Shown here: one piece after another, positions 44,161 to 56,109 of the stretch | Layout of the letters: each line of letters opens with the position of its first letter | Position numbering within the stretch: position 1 is the stretch's first letter | Assembly: GCA_034401795.1 (NCBI GenBank) | Contig: CM067366.1 | Location: forward strand, 83,315,647 to 83,379,646 | Direction of reading: 5' to 3' | Length of the DNA stretch: 64,000 nt | Origin: Chaetoderma sp. LZ-2023a | Lineage: Eukaryota; Mollusca; Caudofoveata; Chaetodermatida; Chaetodermatidae | Position numbers and translations under genes: made by a program | Notes under the pieces: generated by a model | The model's input: only the letters and a program-made list of their open reading frames with translations | What the model was told of the DNA's origin: nothing | Database searches by the model: none

Positions 44161-45019
44161 TATATATTGTTTCGAGTCTAGGAAGTTAAGTATAAATTCC
44201 AATCTGATTGCATGTTTTCTTCAAATTAAAATTTTGATCATAGCCTATTAACATGTACCCCAAGGTGTTAGAATTCAATTGGTCCCATTTTTCGTCTGGT
44301 CACTTGGCGGCCATCTTAGATTTCAGGGTCCCGCTACCTGTGAGGTGAGGCACTTTGGTGAGGCACTTTGCAATGAGTCACTAGGTGGAGAGGACGTTAA
44401 AACGCAGGCGAAACTGCTGCACCTGGGAACTACTAGGCGCGGCAGTTGGCAATCTCAATATCGAACCTCTACTAAATAGTGCAAACTGCACCATGTATGC
44501 CTTTATGGGGGGGGGGGGGGGCCTTCTGTAGCACGGATCACCGTCGGGTGTGTACAAGACGGCCCGATCCGGGATGGTCCATGCTCACCCCTCCGTCGGC
44601 CAAATGCGGGCCCACGCATAAAAGGCCATTCCAGCCAGTCCGTGAGATCGCCCTACGCGCATGCGCGGCCATGAGAGGTAAACAAACATTGACGCGTTAG
44701 ACGGTGGAGACTGGCAACTTATGTATATACTTGCTCATATTATGGTAATTCCGTAATATGGAAGCGTCCTCAAAGATTTTGGTATGTATTAATATTAGAA
44801 TTGAATGAGGAATTTAACACACTGATCGGAAATTAGATCGGTTCAGCTCTGGCGAAGATATGGCAAAATTTAAACAGACTCTTTTGAGCTCCAACTAATC
44901 GTAGACATCACCCGAGCATGTGCCTGAATGAGAGAGCGTTAGGCACGATTTCTCTAGCTATGTTGTCTTGCGTGGAGCACGCGCTCTGATTGGCTGAGCC
45001 GGCTGGCACAGCCTCTCAT
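44161..45019. other. No recognised gene
   Basis: Holds a G13 run at 44508-44520. Short frames only. Confidence 0.5.
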
Positions 45020-46062
45020 CGAGTATAAAAGACGTTCTCAAAGCCAAACTTGAAAGCTCAAGGCCGGCTCCTGACCCGCCATGGCTACTTCCGCAGATCA
45101 AGGCGCATGACAGCCTATCCTCACAGATAAGCAAGAAAGACCCACCAGCGCTAATCAAGAGCTACGCTCTGGAAAACATTGACAACAGATGGAAGGAGCA
45201 CAGGAAAATCTATACCGACGCCTCCAAAATGCCCTACTCTGGCGAATGCGGAGCAGGAGTAGTCATAGGCGACCAGGAAGAAGTCCTCAAGTACAAGCTT
45301 CCGAATCACCTGTCTATATTCACAGCCGAACTGGTGGCAATTAAAAAGGCTCTAGAATGGATTAAAACAGCAAATCCAGGCAAATACGTTATACTCACAG
45401 ACTCACTAAGCTCAGTGAAGAGCTTCAAATCTAGCAGCAGCAAGAGCAGGGACAACCTAATCAAGGAAATCCGGCAGCTGTATGCAACTGTGGTGACTGA
45501 CAACAACACCGTGGACATCGACTGGGTCCCAAGCCATGTTGACATTAAAGGCAATGAACAGGCAGACGAGGCAGCCAAGCAAGCGCTCAAAGATGGAACT
45601 ATGACCAGCATAGGACTCTCAAAGTCCGAAGCGAATGCCCTGGTCAAAAGCCACATCAACAGCAAATGGCAAAGACAATGGGACGAAAGCACAACCGGCA
45701 GATCCCTGTACAGAGTCGTCCCTGCAGTCAAACGCAAATACCAAAACCACATCCCAGGACGCCAAGGCGACATTGTATTACGCCACATCAGAATGGGTCG
45801 GATCAGCGTTAACCAGACACGAAAAAAACTCAACCTGTCAGACACAGACCAATGTGAGGCCTGCAAGGAGACTGAAACTCTAGACCACTTCTTCCTACGG
45901 TGCACTGAATATGCAGACATTAGAAAGGAACTCATCAATACGCTGAGAAAGGGACACTTCAATCTTGACCCTATAGAAGACATTATAGCGATGCGTGACC
46001 GACAGATCAACCACGAATTAATCAAGTTCGTGCTTGCATCGGACAAACACATCACATAATCA
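45020..46062 (+). pseudogene. LINE RNase H domain and C-terminus, 5'-truncated
   Basis: The plus-strand frame is open from about 45020 (L-K-A-K-L-E-S-S-R-P; P-P-W-L-L-P-Q-I) to the TAA at 46057-46059. It contains a complete RNase H1 fold: I-Y-T-D-A-S-K (D at 45217), A-E-L-V-A-I-K-K-A-L (E), L-T-D-S-L-S-S-V (D), V-P-S-H-V-D-I-K-G-N-E-Q-A-D (H and D). It then has the usual C-terminal zinc-binding motif C-E-A-C-K-E-T-E-T-L-D-H-F-F-L-R-C. RNase H after RT is typical of I/Jockey-type or related LINEs. RT and endonuclease are absent, consistent with 5' truncation during insertion. The frame itself is undamaged. The 379-codon minus-strand frame here is a shadow. Confidence 0.88.
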
Positions 46063-46680
46063 GAACACATTCTGATTAGCCCAAGACACAGACCGAGACA
46101 ACCCTCGGGAGGTGTCAGGTCCGAAACGCAAATCACTCCCCTAGGCGCATGAGGTGTCAGGTCCGAGGGGAATCGCATCACACTTTTTCCCCTAGGCGCA
46201 TGAGGTGTCAGGTCCGAGGGGAAATACGTGTAAGCGAACGATTTGCAGTTTGCATGACCTATACAGCATGTTATCTCTGATGTCAAAAAAGCAAACACGT
46301 GAGACGGCGCAAGAAGCACTCTTCTGCGGCCTCTACGACCCCGGCCTGTCCTGCGGCACTTACTGCCTTCCAATCCCCGGCCTCTACTGCGGCATTTAGT
46401 GCCTTCCCACCATCGACCTCTACGGCTATTGCGGCATACTGCCACCCCACAACCGACCCCTGGTCACTGCAGCATTTACTGCCTCACCACCCTCGTGAGG
46501 TGTCATGTTCGAGGAGAAACGCAAATCACTTCCCCTAGGCGCATGAGGTGTCAGGTCCGAGGGGAATCGCTTCGCACTTTTTCCCCTAGGCGCATGAGGT
46601 GTCAGGTCCGAGGGGAAATATGTGTAAGCGAATGATTTGCTGTGTTGCATGGCCTTTAAAGTATGTTATCTGTAATGTCA
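46063..46680. repeat. Tandem GAGGTGTCAGGTCCGAGGGG repeats, LINE 3' flank
   Basis: The motif CCCCTAGGCGCATGAGGTGT plus CAGGTCCGAGGGGAA recurs six times. It forms two triplets (46108-46220 and 46493-46615) inside a duplicated block of about 390 bp. TCCCC and GGGGA ends allow a hairpin in each unit. It follows the RNase H ORF and may be its 3' UTR. Confidence 0.75.
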
Positions 46681-47300
46681 TTTCTTTCAGAGCCAGAGCT
46701 GGAGCTGGAGCAAAAATGCAGCAACGAAAACAACAATGACAGACGGGCAGAAAGACAGATGGAGGACTGGAATGGACAACAGAACAACAGATGGGCCGGC
46801 CTGGCGGCGGACCGCGAGGGATATGGACGTGTGTCCATCTCTTTCGTGGCCCGTAGGCAGGTATGCTTGTCTGTCGAACAGACTGACAAACCAATCAACA
46901 AATGGACAGACTGACGGACAACTCTGGGCACAGCAAGCTGCTGGAGTACGCTTAAGCAATGTACTTGGCCCCACTTGCTCAGTCTTCTCGGATGGGACTT
47001 TAAACTGAGGTCCCGTCACACAGTGCCCATCACTGTGTGAACGTGAGCTAGGGTTAGGTAGGCAAGAAATTTCGGCATAGTCAAAGTAAACCGGATGCTG
47101 AATGGATCCCTCCTCGGATGGAACCACGCAACATACGGATTACAAAACCAAAACCAAATTGCTAGAATTAGAATCTTTCGGAATTTTCGAGGGGACTATG
47201 GAGGGATGTAACCCGGATGACTGACCGAGTTCGTCCTCGGACGGTCACAGTCACCATACGGGCTACCTAACCAATCAAAATCAAACAAGTGCGCGCTGGT
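46681..47300. other. No recognised gene
   Basis: Moderate-GC sequence with overlapping frames on both strands and low-complexity glutamate/glutamine content. None recognised. Confidence 0.4.
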
Positions 47301-47324
47301 GCCTGCTCGGATGATGGCCAGAAG

Positions 47325-48245
47325 ACCAAATGGGTCCCAGGACCCGAAAGACCCCACACCCCAACCTCCCCACTCCCCCCAAAGGGGCCGGGAGGTCTCT
47401 GACCTAAAGCCCCCCCCTTGGGTGCATCAGGTCATAAGACCGTACACACCTCCCCCGACCCAACACCTACCCCATCCCTTACCCACCCCTGTTAGGTCCA
47501 GGTTAGGCCATCCCCATTACACACGCCCAAGCATGAGGAGCAACAAAAAAAGCCATGGAAAAGAACAGCAACATGAGACAAAATCGAGAGACAACGATCA
47601 ACACACACATACACACAGAGAGAGACACAAGCTAATGCACAAACCGACGTCACAAGAATTCACAAGAATTCAACAGAAACCATAAAGGCCAGGCGTGAGT
47701 CTAGACCCTAGCATTGGGAACTAGCATATAAACGCCTCAAATATTACAACACACACACACACACACAAACTTGAACACACACGTTAATGGGTCCCAGGAC
47801 CCGCAAGACCCCACACCCCAACCTCCCCACTCTCCCCAAAGGGGCCGAGAGGTCTCTGACCTAAAGCCCACCCCCCCTCGGGTACATCAGGTCATAAGAC
47901 CGTACGCACCTACTCCCCCCTCCCCCGACCCAGCACCTACCCCATCCCTTCCCCACCCCCGTTAGGTCCAGGTTAGGCAATCCCCATCACCCACGCCCAA
48001 GCAGGAGGAGCAACAGAAAAGCCATGGACAAGAACAGCAACATGAGACAAAATCGAGAGACAACAATCAACACACACACAGAGAGAGAGACACAAGCTAA
48101 TGCACAAACCGACGTCACAAGAATTCACAAGAATTCACCAGAAACCATAAAGGCCAGGCGTGAGTCTAGACCCTAGCATTGGGAACTAGCATATAAACGC
48201 CTTTAATATTACAACACACACACACACACACACAAACTTGAACAG
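47325..48245. repeat. Tandem duplication of a 460-470 bp unit
   Basis: TGGGTCCCAGGACCCG...AAGACCCCACACCCCAAC starts at 47329 and again at 47787. Both units continue in step through GGTCATAAGACCGTACRCAC, GTTAGGTCCAGGTTAGGC, ACAAGAATTCACAAGAATTC and GCATATAAACGCCT, and end in an (AC)n tract. Identity is high, with small indels. Confidence 0.92.
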
Positions 48246-50359
48246 ATGGTGGCGGTATCGATCCGAGAGTGGGAGCTTTCTCACTATCTGCCTACTGTGT
48301 AGAGCTCGCGTTCTGCAATCTACACCAACGCAGCTTATTACAGTCAGGTTCCCTCTCCGGACAGCTGGACTCTGCACCGCACCAAGCATTTGTACACTCC
48401 TGGTAGATCAACAGGAGTAACAACCTAAATTAAAATAAGACTCTTTATTTTGACCACCGTCACCAGTGGTGCCTCCATCGCGGTGTAAGACTTGTGGCCA
48501 TTACCATCTAAATTAGTATGTAAGAACGGTGGTGTTTTTCATGTCTCGGCAGACTTGCCATGCCGCTCCGAAAACGGTGGTAGAAAACAATGGACGCATC
48601 CAGCATCATTGAATTTAAGTTTTGACAGCTTTACACGCTGTAAGAGCTAAACGGCGTGGATCGTCTTGTGCTGAGAAAATAATTCAAAGTAATATACTTT
48701 GAAGTTACAATCTCTACACAATGGAGACATCCGTCACTCTTAAAGCACAAACAGTATAACGGTATTACGGTGAACTATTCAGTATATGCTATGCATTAGG
48801 ACCTGTTAGCCACCGAAATTGGCTTTATTCTTCACTGTTTTCGAGTATGAAACATTACGGCCAGCATCCTGCAGTAATCCTCCAGGCGGCAGCTACACCG
48901 TGCCTCAACTCATACCGCAAGAAAGGGGTACAAAGACTACATGTGACGTTTAAACTGCACTGATGACTAATATGTGCACCACACATAGGAACATATCTTA
49001 GTTATGCATGCCATTATTAATAATAAATAAAAGTACTGCCCTAAGTGGTACCGTAAGGTCGGATGCGAGCTCCGCTTTAAGACAATATTGTACATATATA
49101 TATAATCAGGAATTCTGCCAATATTGGTAGTTCTCAGAAAAAACTACAAAAATATTTGGACCACAGCACACCTAGGTTACACTATACATCAACAACAAAT
49201 GCATCACCGTATTTTCTCCCAACGGCCAAGAACGGTTACTCTTCAAATGGAGAATTGTTATTAAAAACTCTTCTTCTCGGTCAAGACCGTTGTGTAAACG
49301 GTACTATTGATTTTCATAGTTGGCCGTTCATATTAAGGCCTCCTAAATTAAAGTGAAGGGTAACTGCCTTTGGCTAGGCTTCCCTGGCCGTCTGACTGAA
49401 ATAATTGTTTGAATTCCCACCATCAGAATAGTTAGGACCGTTTCAAGAAACTACAGCCGGTTTCTGGCTGGCCAGAAATGAAATGGACTTTGGAGGACGG
49501 ACGTGATTACGCGCGTTGAAACCAGAACCTGGGAATTTGGATGTGGGATTGGCGCCCTTGGTGATCTAGGTGTGCTTATTGTTGAGCCGCAATCAACCCG
49601 CCCTGGAGAGATGTCGCTTATCGAGTGGAGTGGTGACGCTACTAGCTTGCTGCTTCTATCTACTGTGTACTTCTACCTGCGGTGACGAAGACGTTGGTGT
49701 GTGGTGGTGGAAACACGAAAATTGGACACGGAGGCCTTGATTGACGTTGCTTTGCTTTTGCCATAGACATAGTAAGGTGCTACACCCAAACGGTGAAGTT
49801 TATCGATATCCCGGCGTATTCTTTGATCCTGTATAATGAGCAACTGCACCATATGAATCCATGTTTCTTCAAATACCAAGAGCTGCAATTGCATGACAAA
49901 CTCTCTCTCTCTTCTCAATGATAGGATTGAGAAAATCAATGCAGATATTGCTGTACACACCATCAAATGCAGTGTGGAGTTAATACTCCATAAAAAAAAT
50001 CTAGTGCACGTAAACGCATCCGTTATCATTATACTTTCGAGTTTCTGAAGGACGGTTTGCATGCAGGTACACTACTGAATCTGCTCTGGCTTCGGAAAAT
50101 TCATTTAGACGTTCTCCAGAGTTGCACCACCATCATTTCTCAGTGAGTTATAGTTTTCAGTAAGCATACGCTCACAACTTATTTCAATAAGCATTATTAC
50201 TTTTTTAGCGTATATTAATTTCTCTTCCCTGGTATAAATAAACAAGTGACCCATAATGTCAAAACCTCTGTGTATTAACACTGCAACCATGGAGGAACTT
50301 AGTGCACTCCATATTATTGGTAAAATTCGAGCTACTGGCATAGTGAGTTTCTGTTAGTC
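48246..50359. other. No recognised gene
   Basis: Short frames only. Nothing convincing on either strand. Confidence 0.45.
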
Positions 50360-52795
50360 CAGAGGAGGTTCCATATCCCTGGCCGACATTAAGGCAGATC
50401 CTGATCTGCCTGCCACAGCTACTGTCCTTGAACGATTGTTCCATGCTGGGGACATCGTATTGACATCGATGATGAAGGTGCTGTTGGAGGGGTCGACTCG
50501 CACCCAAAGGAAGAATCCCTTGAAGAGCAAGTAACTAGACTGAACATGGAACCGCTAGCTCAAGGTTTCAAATATAAGGTACACCTTAGCTCAACTAGTC
50601 ACAAAGGGGTGATCAGACCCTAGTTGATAACCTGGCTCCTAGGGACGTATATACCCCTAGAGAGCCTAACAGGGAGTCGAGCTCAGTTTCTCACCATGAC
50701 ACTAGGATGTCATCACCAATTCGTAGAGCCTACTTGGATGGCTCTTCGTATAGTGACTCTAGAATGTCGTCACCAGGTCGTAGAAGCTACTCTGATGGTC
50801 CTCCTCAACCTAAAATGTCAACTTTTGATGGAAAATGTGAGTGGAAACCATTTTTCATACAGTTTGAGCATACTGCTTCAAGGTACCGTTGGTCTGATAC
50901 ATATAAATTAGACATGCTCATCTCAGCTTTAAGGGACAAGGCCTTAAAGTTTTACTGCATCTGTTCTATGCAAGTCTAGAATGATTATGTCAGTTTATGT
51001 GACAAATTAACGTCGCGATTGGGGAAGAAAGATCTGTCCCACATCATCAGAAAATAAATGCAAGACATTCGACAAGAGGGCAATTTGCAGATACCATTCA
51101 GGAGCTCACTTTAGATGGCTACCCTGATGCCTCAGAGAGTTTGGGCGAGACAATTGCCATTGATGCATTCTTATGGGGTGTTGAGCATAAACGAGCCATT
51201 CTCATAGCCATGGATAAAAATCCAAGCACCCTGGAGGAGGCTGTGCAAATGGTCAATGCAGCTATCCATAGTCAAAGATTGATCGTGGGTTCCAGAAGAC
51301 CTGAGGTTCGAAAGGTCCGTTTTCCGGACGAGGCGTCTGGTTTGATGGAGGCAGATAATCCTGAGCAGTTGAGAGGCACAACGGCTCCTAGCAGGATAGA
51401 TAAATTAGAGAAAGATGTCGAAGGACTTAGGAAGGATATGGCGGAGATGAAGGTAGATGTTGCTAAGATTTTCAATCATATATCTAGTCAATTCAGTCGA
51501 GGTCGTTCATCTCCAAGAGGGAAGGTCGTTCCATCGCGTTCCCCTTCTCCTCTTCTCAGATCGGGAAAGTGCTTTAATTACAATTTAGAGGGCCATTTCC
51601 CCCATGAGTGTCTGGAGCCGAGGCGTACACGGTCGCCATAACATTCTGCTTCACCGAGATCTTCGCCTCTGCGATCATATGATGTTCGCATGTATGTGTT
51701 TAATCGTGACCCAATGACACTAGTCATTCCCATTAAAGCAAATCGTTTTTCCGTTAATGCAGTAGTGGACACTGCGGAACAAATGACAGTAATTGACAAT
51801 TTCTTTGCAAAGAAATTATCTTACCCTTTAAAGAAGTTGGAGTCTATTTCATTGAAAGGTGCAGGTAGAGACAATATTATCCCTGCGGAAAGTGTTGAGC
51901 CAGTCACAATTGCATTAGGCTCTATGATGTTCAACTGGCCAGTCCTTCTTGCCAATATTAATGATCAGATTATATTAGGCCTGGATTTCCTGAAGGTACA
52001 CAAGGCCACCATTGATCTGTGTCTGACAATTAATGGAGAACCGGTTCAAGCATCAATGTTGAGAGCTCATGGGAAGGAAGTCCAAGTAGATCAGGTAACA
52101 TTGAAGCAGAAAGTGGTCGTTGGTCCTTTTGAGGCCGTGAAGACTACATGCATTCTGGATCGGGAGGTACAGAATGATGTTGTGCTCCAGCCCTCGTCTA
52201 AACTGGAGGGTCTGGTAACGCCTCATACAGTGGCCACTGCCAAAGATTCGCAGATCCCTATTTTGTTAAGGAACCTGTCAGCCCAATATATTACTCTGGA
52301 ACAAGACCACAAACTTGGTATTGTCACAGAAATTAAGGAGCTTTTAGACCCTGGAACAGAATTTCAACTTGCTGGTAAACCCATAAATCAGGACGGTTTA
52401 CAGACTTCTACAGCCACTGAGGTGCACATCCCCGTGTTTTTACATGATCTGTATGAGAGATTGACATGGGGTTTATCAGAGACGCAGTCTTTGCAAGTTA
52501 AATCCATGTTAATCGAGTATCAGGATGCATTTGCAAAAGATGATCTTGATTTAGGTTTGTTCAAGGGGATAAAACATAAGGTTGACACAGGTAAGACACA
52601 ACCTGTTCATTCTAAACTTAGATGAACTCCTCTTGGTTTTGAAAATGAGGAAAAGAAACACCTTGCAATATTAGTTCGGAAGAAAGATGGTACTGTGCGA
52701 TATTGCATAGATTTCATCGCTGGAGCTATACGATCGTCTCTAAGTCGACAGACTGGTTATACTCCAAAAATTATGCTTGGTCGAGAAGTGTTATA
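50360..52795 (+). pseudogene. Second gypsy-like gag-protease remnant fused to integrase tail
   Basis: Plus strand. Decayed gag: L-A-D-I-K-A-D-P-D-L-P; later F-D-G-K-C-E-W-K-P-F-F-I-Q-F and L-I-S-A-L-R-D-K-A; 51141-51641 with a K-L-E-K-D-V-E-G-L-R coiled segment. A zinc knuckle reads C-F-N-Y-N-L-E-G-H-F-P-H-E-C (Tyr in place of the second Cys). From 51690 comes a protease domain with V-V-D-T-A-E-Q-M-T-V-I (DTA where DTG is usual) and I-I-L-G-L-D-F-L, then the pre-RT region (D-A-F-A-K-D-D-L-D-L-G). After a TGA (52623-52625) the same frame runs into the RT motif V-R-K-K-D-G-T-V-R-Y-C-I-D-F. It passes directly to S-L-S-R-Q-T-G-Y-T-P, an integrase C-terminal segment. A large in-frame deletion removed most of RT, RNase H and integrase. 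Confidence 0.85.
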
Positions 52796-53019
52796 GGTTA
52801 TTGACATAATGTGTATAAAAGGAGACGCGATCCAGAGATCGAGAGCATCCTCGACCAGGGGCAGAACCGGTTGGACCTGTACTAGCTACTATTGAGCGAC
52901 AGATATTACGCATATAACTTCGGTTTCTGACGGGCTCTCCCGTAGATAGCAGTGCCAACACACGCACTAAAAACAATTTTGTAACTCCCTACTTGCGGGA
53001 GCAATTTGGAACTTTCTAA

Positions 53020-55815
53020 CTATTGTTCACGAATATCAATATCTACTTCGGAACACGAACTTGCGGTGAGGCCTTTATGGCCTGAATATGTGATTCTACA
53101 GATGTAGAGGCAGGATGTTCTTTGATGGATGACTCGCCGGATCTGCCGGCCACGCCTAAAAGTGGTATTTCAACTGTCACCGCACCAATGTCGTGCAGGT
53201 TCTTCTAGCTTTCGACCGCAGCAAGTAAACTCTGCCCGGTGCATCTTCAGAGTTGGCTGACCTACCCAGCACCGTTACGCTTTGTTTTGTATCTTCATTT
53301 GCATCTGACAACCTCCGCTTGTGATTGTGTTGTTGTCAACTTCCATCCATGCCATCGGTGTATGGGAACTTTCTTCACAGCAGTAGTACTATCGTATCTT
53401 TTGCCGACTGCTCGTTAGACACCCTATTAGGCTTACAGTGCTGAGCGATGGACTCCCTCCATGAGTGTTCTTGCGGGAATCCTGTTTGCGGAAACCAACT
53501 TGCGGGAACCAACCTGCGGGAACTTTCCAGCTTCCTGAGAATGCATCAACGCATGTCAAAATACGGAATGACGTATCAATTTCAGTAACACGGTAGCCTA
53601 ACATAAGAATGACTACCGAGTATTCAAGTAACTATACTTCACGTTTTAATTATTTCGCTATATATACTTCTCTAATTACATTGTATCCATAAAAACGGTC
53701 CCGATGACTAAAAGGTACAGTAACGGTCTTAGGACCGCTAGTTATAATTTCTGTATTTGTTTATAGTTATTCTCCTTTTCTGTAAGGTGTTTTACTAACC
53801 GCACCGTAGTAGGTTCGTTAACCTGTGCTAAAATATATAATTCTGATCATATTACACTGCATTGATTGTTCTGGTTAGTTTATTTATATATATTTATATT
53901 TATATATATAACGAACCTACTATATATATATAAGCTCGATAGGATAGGTTTAATATGATTGTTCTGGTTAGTTTATTTATATATAAATAAACTAACCAGA
54001 ACAATCAATGCAGTGTAATATGATTCTGGTTAGTATATATAAATAAACTAGCTGAATAGAAACGGTAGCCATCAGTTCATATGTTTTGTTTATTCATAGA
54101 AAATATAGGACTGCAGTGCACGTAGGAAACAATACACAGCAACACTTATATATGCAGCACTTTCTCCCATCACCAACAATTTTTCACTGGGGTCGTTGTC
54201 CGTGCTATAACTTTGTTTAGCCTGGCATGCTACCGACTAAACCGTTTCTATTCAGCTCGATAGGATAGGTTTAATATGATTAGAGACACTTTCTTCGCTA
54301 AGAAATCTGTAGTATACTCTTCTCTTCCGGCAGTGCGATAATCTAGCCCCGCACTCCGGTAAGACTCATAACTCCAAGATTTTGTATCTCTTCATGCTCC
54401 ACTCAGCCTTATGTCTTCTTAATTGTTTGGATGTCCCTATCCGCACCATGGGCTGGTCCGACTCTGGGAAACTATTGCGGTTTCTGAGCGGTGATGGCCA
54501 GGGTATGGTATCACATACATTCCCTCTGTATCTTCGGATACTTAGTAGTTAGCACTTTTGCCAATGTAGGAAAGCACTGCAAAAATATATCTTAATTATT
54601 ATTTTATTTGCTGAACAATCCTCCCGCACCGCAGTGCAAAACTGGGCAACTTGTATATAAACCTAATGACAGGTTAAACTGTTAGTTCCATAGGACCCGG
54701 TGACGGGCGAGATGCGTATCCCCACCGAATTCCATAAGAATGTCTGGGCATGATATTTAGATCTGCCACGCCCTTACGGGAAGGACATTTACCGTGCGTA
54801 TTCGTCTCTCTTACACCCACCATAGCGATAGGACAATTGCCAAATAATGCTTTCGTGAGAAGTAACCTGTGTCCTGTAACGTTTTATATGGATACGGAGC
54901 GGGATGTCCGGATTCTTATCCAGTTCGGAGATCTTACTAAGTAACATGTAAGAGCGCTGTCTTCAGCATTGATGTCTTAGGGCGTCTGTCCTCAATGACA
55001 GCCGTGTCTAATAGCTTGGTAGATACCAGCCATTTGCGGCCTAAAATAATTCTTGTTTCGCAAAACTAAAAGCTAATTAAGCAAAGCAGAAGGCCCGCAT
55101 AAATAAAGCGGCAACTACTAATTCAGCATACTAAGAATCACATAAGACGGTGACGAGGGAATCCATCAGGAATCTCTCGCCCCGTCTTCACGTAACGCAG
55201 CACACAACCCTCTAGTCATAATCTCACTAGGTATGGTCTTTTCTTCCTCAAGCATTTTTGGTTGAAATATTAGCTTAGAGGTATGATAACTTATATTACG
55301 TTAATTAGCTAAGTCTCGTGTAGCGGGGCCTCCCTTGCAAGGATACCTCTGCGGACCTACGAGTCTGTGTGGTACCTCCGGGAGCCCCATGTTTAAAAGT
55401 TCATCTACCTGACTCTATGTCTCGTATTTTCGTATGCTCTTATTTTAGTTTTATCTAGCATATTTATAATTGCTTAAGTAAAATCATTGCATAAACTTAT
55501 ATTTTTCGGTCACCAAATCAAATCTTGTAAGTTCATAGATCACAAAATTGCTATGGACAGGCATACTGGTGACACAAATTCTTGGGATGAGACAGTTGTA
55601 TTTAATGTTGGCGACGATGGTCGCACTGCCCCCACCAGAACGATTGAGTTCCACCGGCCTTAGGAGCCGGATTTTGTTACCCACAGGGCAGTCTCGTACA
55701 AGGTCTGTCACCCCGAGACCGGATGCTAACCAGCGTCATCATTCGTCGTGCACTTGCGGCGCGGTGAGTCAACATGATACACGAGAACAGCCCGACACTA
55801 CCCCGTGAACTACAA
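53020..55815 (+). repeat. 2.8-kb noncoding repeat D, copy 2
   Basis: Colinear with 32170-35040 (GTGATTCTACAGATGTAGAG onward) and ends with the same terminal module (55550-55760). It contains an inserted or rearranged palindromic AT-rich patch at 53846-54024. As in copy 1, it follows a gag-like remnant. Confidence 0.75.
53846..54024. repeat. Nested palindromes
   Basis: 45-bp arms at 53846-53890 and 53980-54024 are reverse complements. Within the second half a perfect 50-bp palindrome spans 53957-54006 (GATTGTTCTGGTTAGTTTAT and its mirror). Confidence 0.92.
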
Positions 55816-56100
55816 GACGACGGCTAGACACACCGGGGACACGAACAGCCGGGACGATACAGTAGTGTTCAATCTTTGCAGAAATGGCTGCACGAGCCCA
55901 CTGGAACGTGATCGTTCCACCGGCCCTGGAGGCCGGTTTTTGTGGACACCGGAGATGTGCAGCGACCACTCCCCAACCCTGTGGCTGGCTGACCAGCAAC
56001 AGCAACAGCCACGGCAAGCGGTGGAGTCACGCACACACCCGCGGCTACACTTCACGGCAAGCGTGGACGTAACCCAGCACTGATCTCTAAGATATGGACA
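55816..56100 (+). repeat. Third, diverged copy of the repeat D terminal module
   Basis: Repeats the block CACACCGGGGACACGAACAG...GATACAGTAGTGTTCAATCT...GGAACGTGATCGTTCCACCG...GCCGGTTTTTGTGG, directly after copy 2. Both hairpins of the module are present, with longer stems (GAACG/CGTTC and ACCGGCC/GGCCGGT). Confidence 0.7.
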
Positions 56101-56109
56101 ATTTATATA

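Noticed and set aside
44990-45040. TATAAAAG at 45024 as a promoter
   Set aside because: It lies within or at the edge of a 5'-truncated LINE frame, with no independent support for transcription start.
45306-46445. 379-codon minus-strand frame
   Set aside because: Shadow of the RNase H gene, which has all catalytic residues on the plus strand. The minus frame has no recognisable motif.
55884-56083. Short frames in both strands over the repeat D terminal module
   Set aside because: The three copies of the module do not keep a common reading frame over its length, so it is better explained as structured noncoding sequence.
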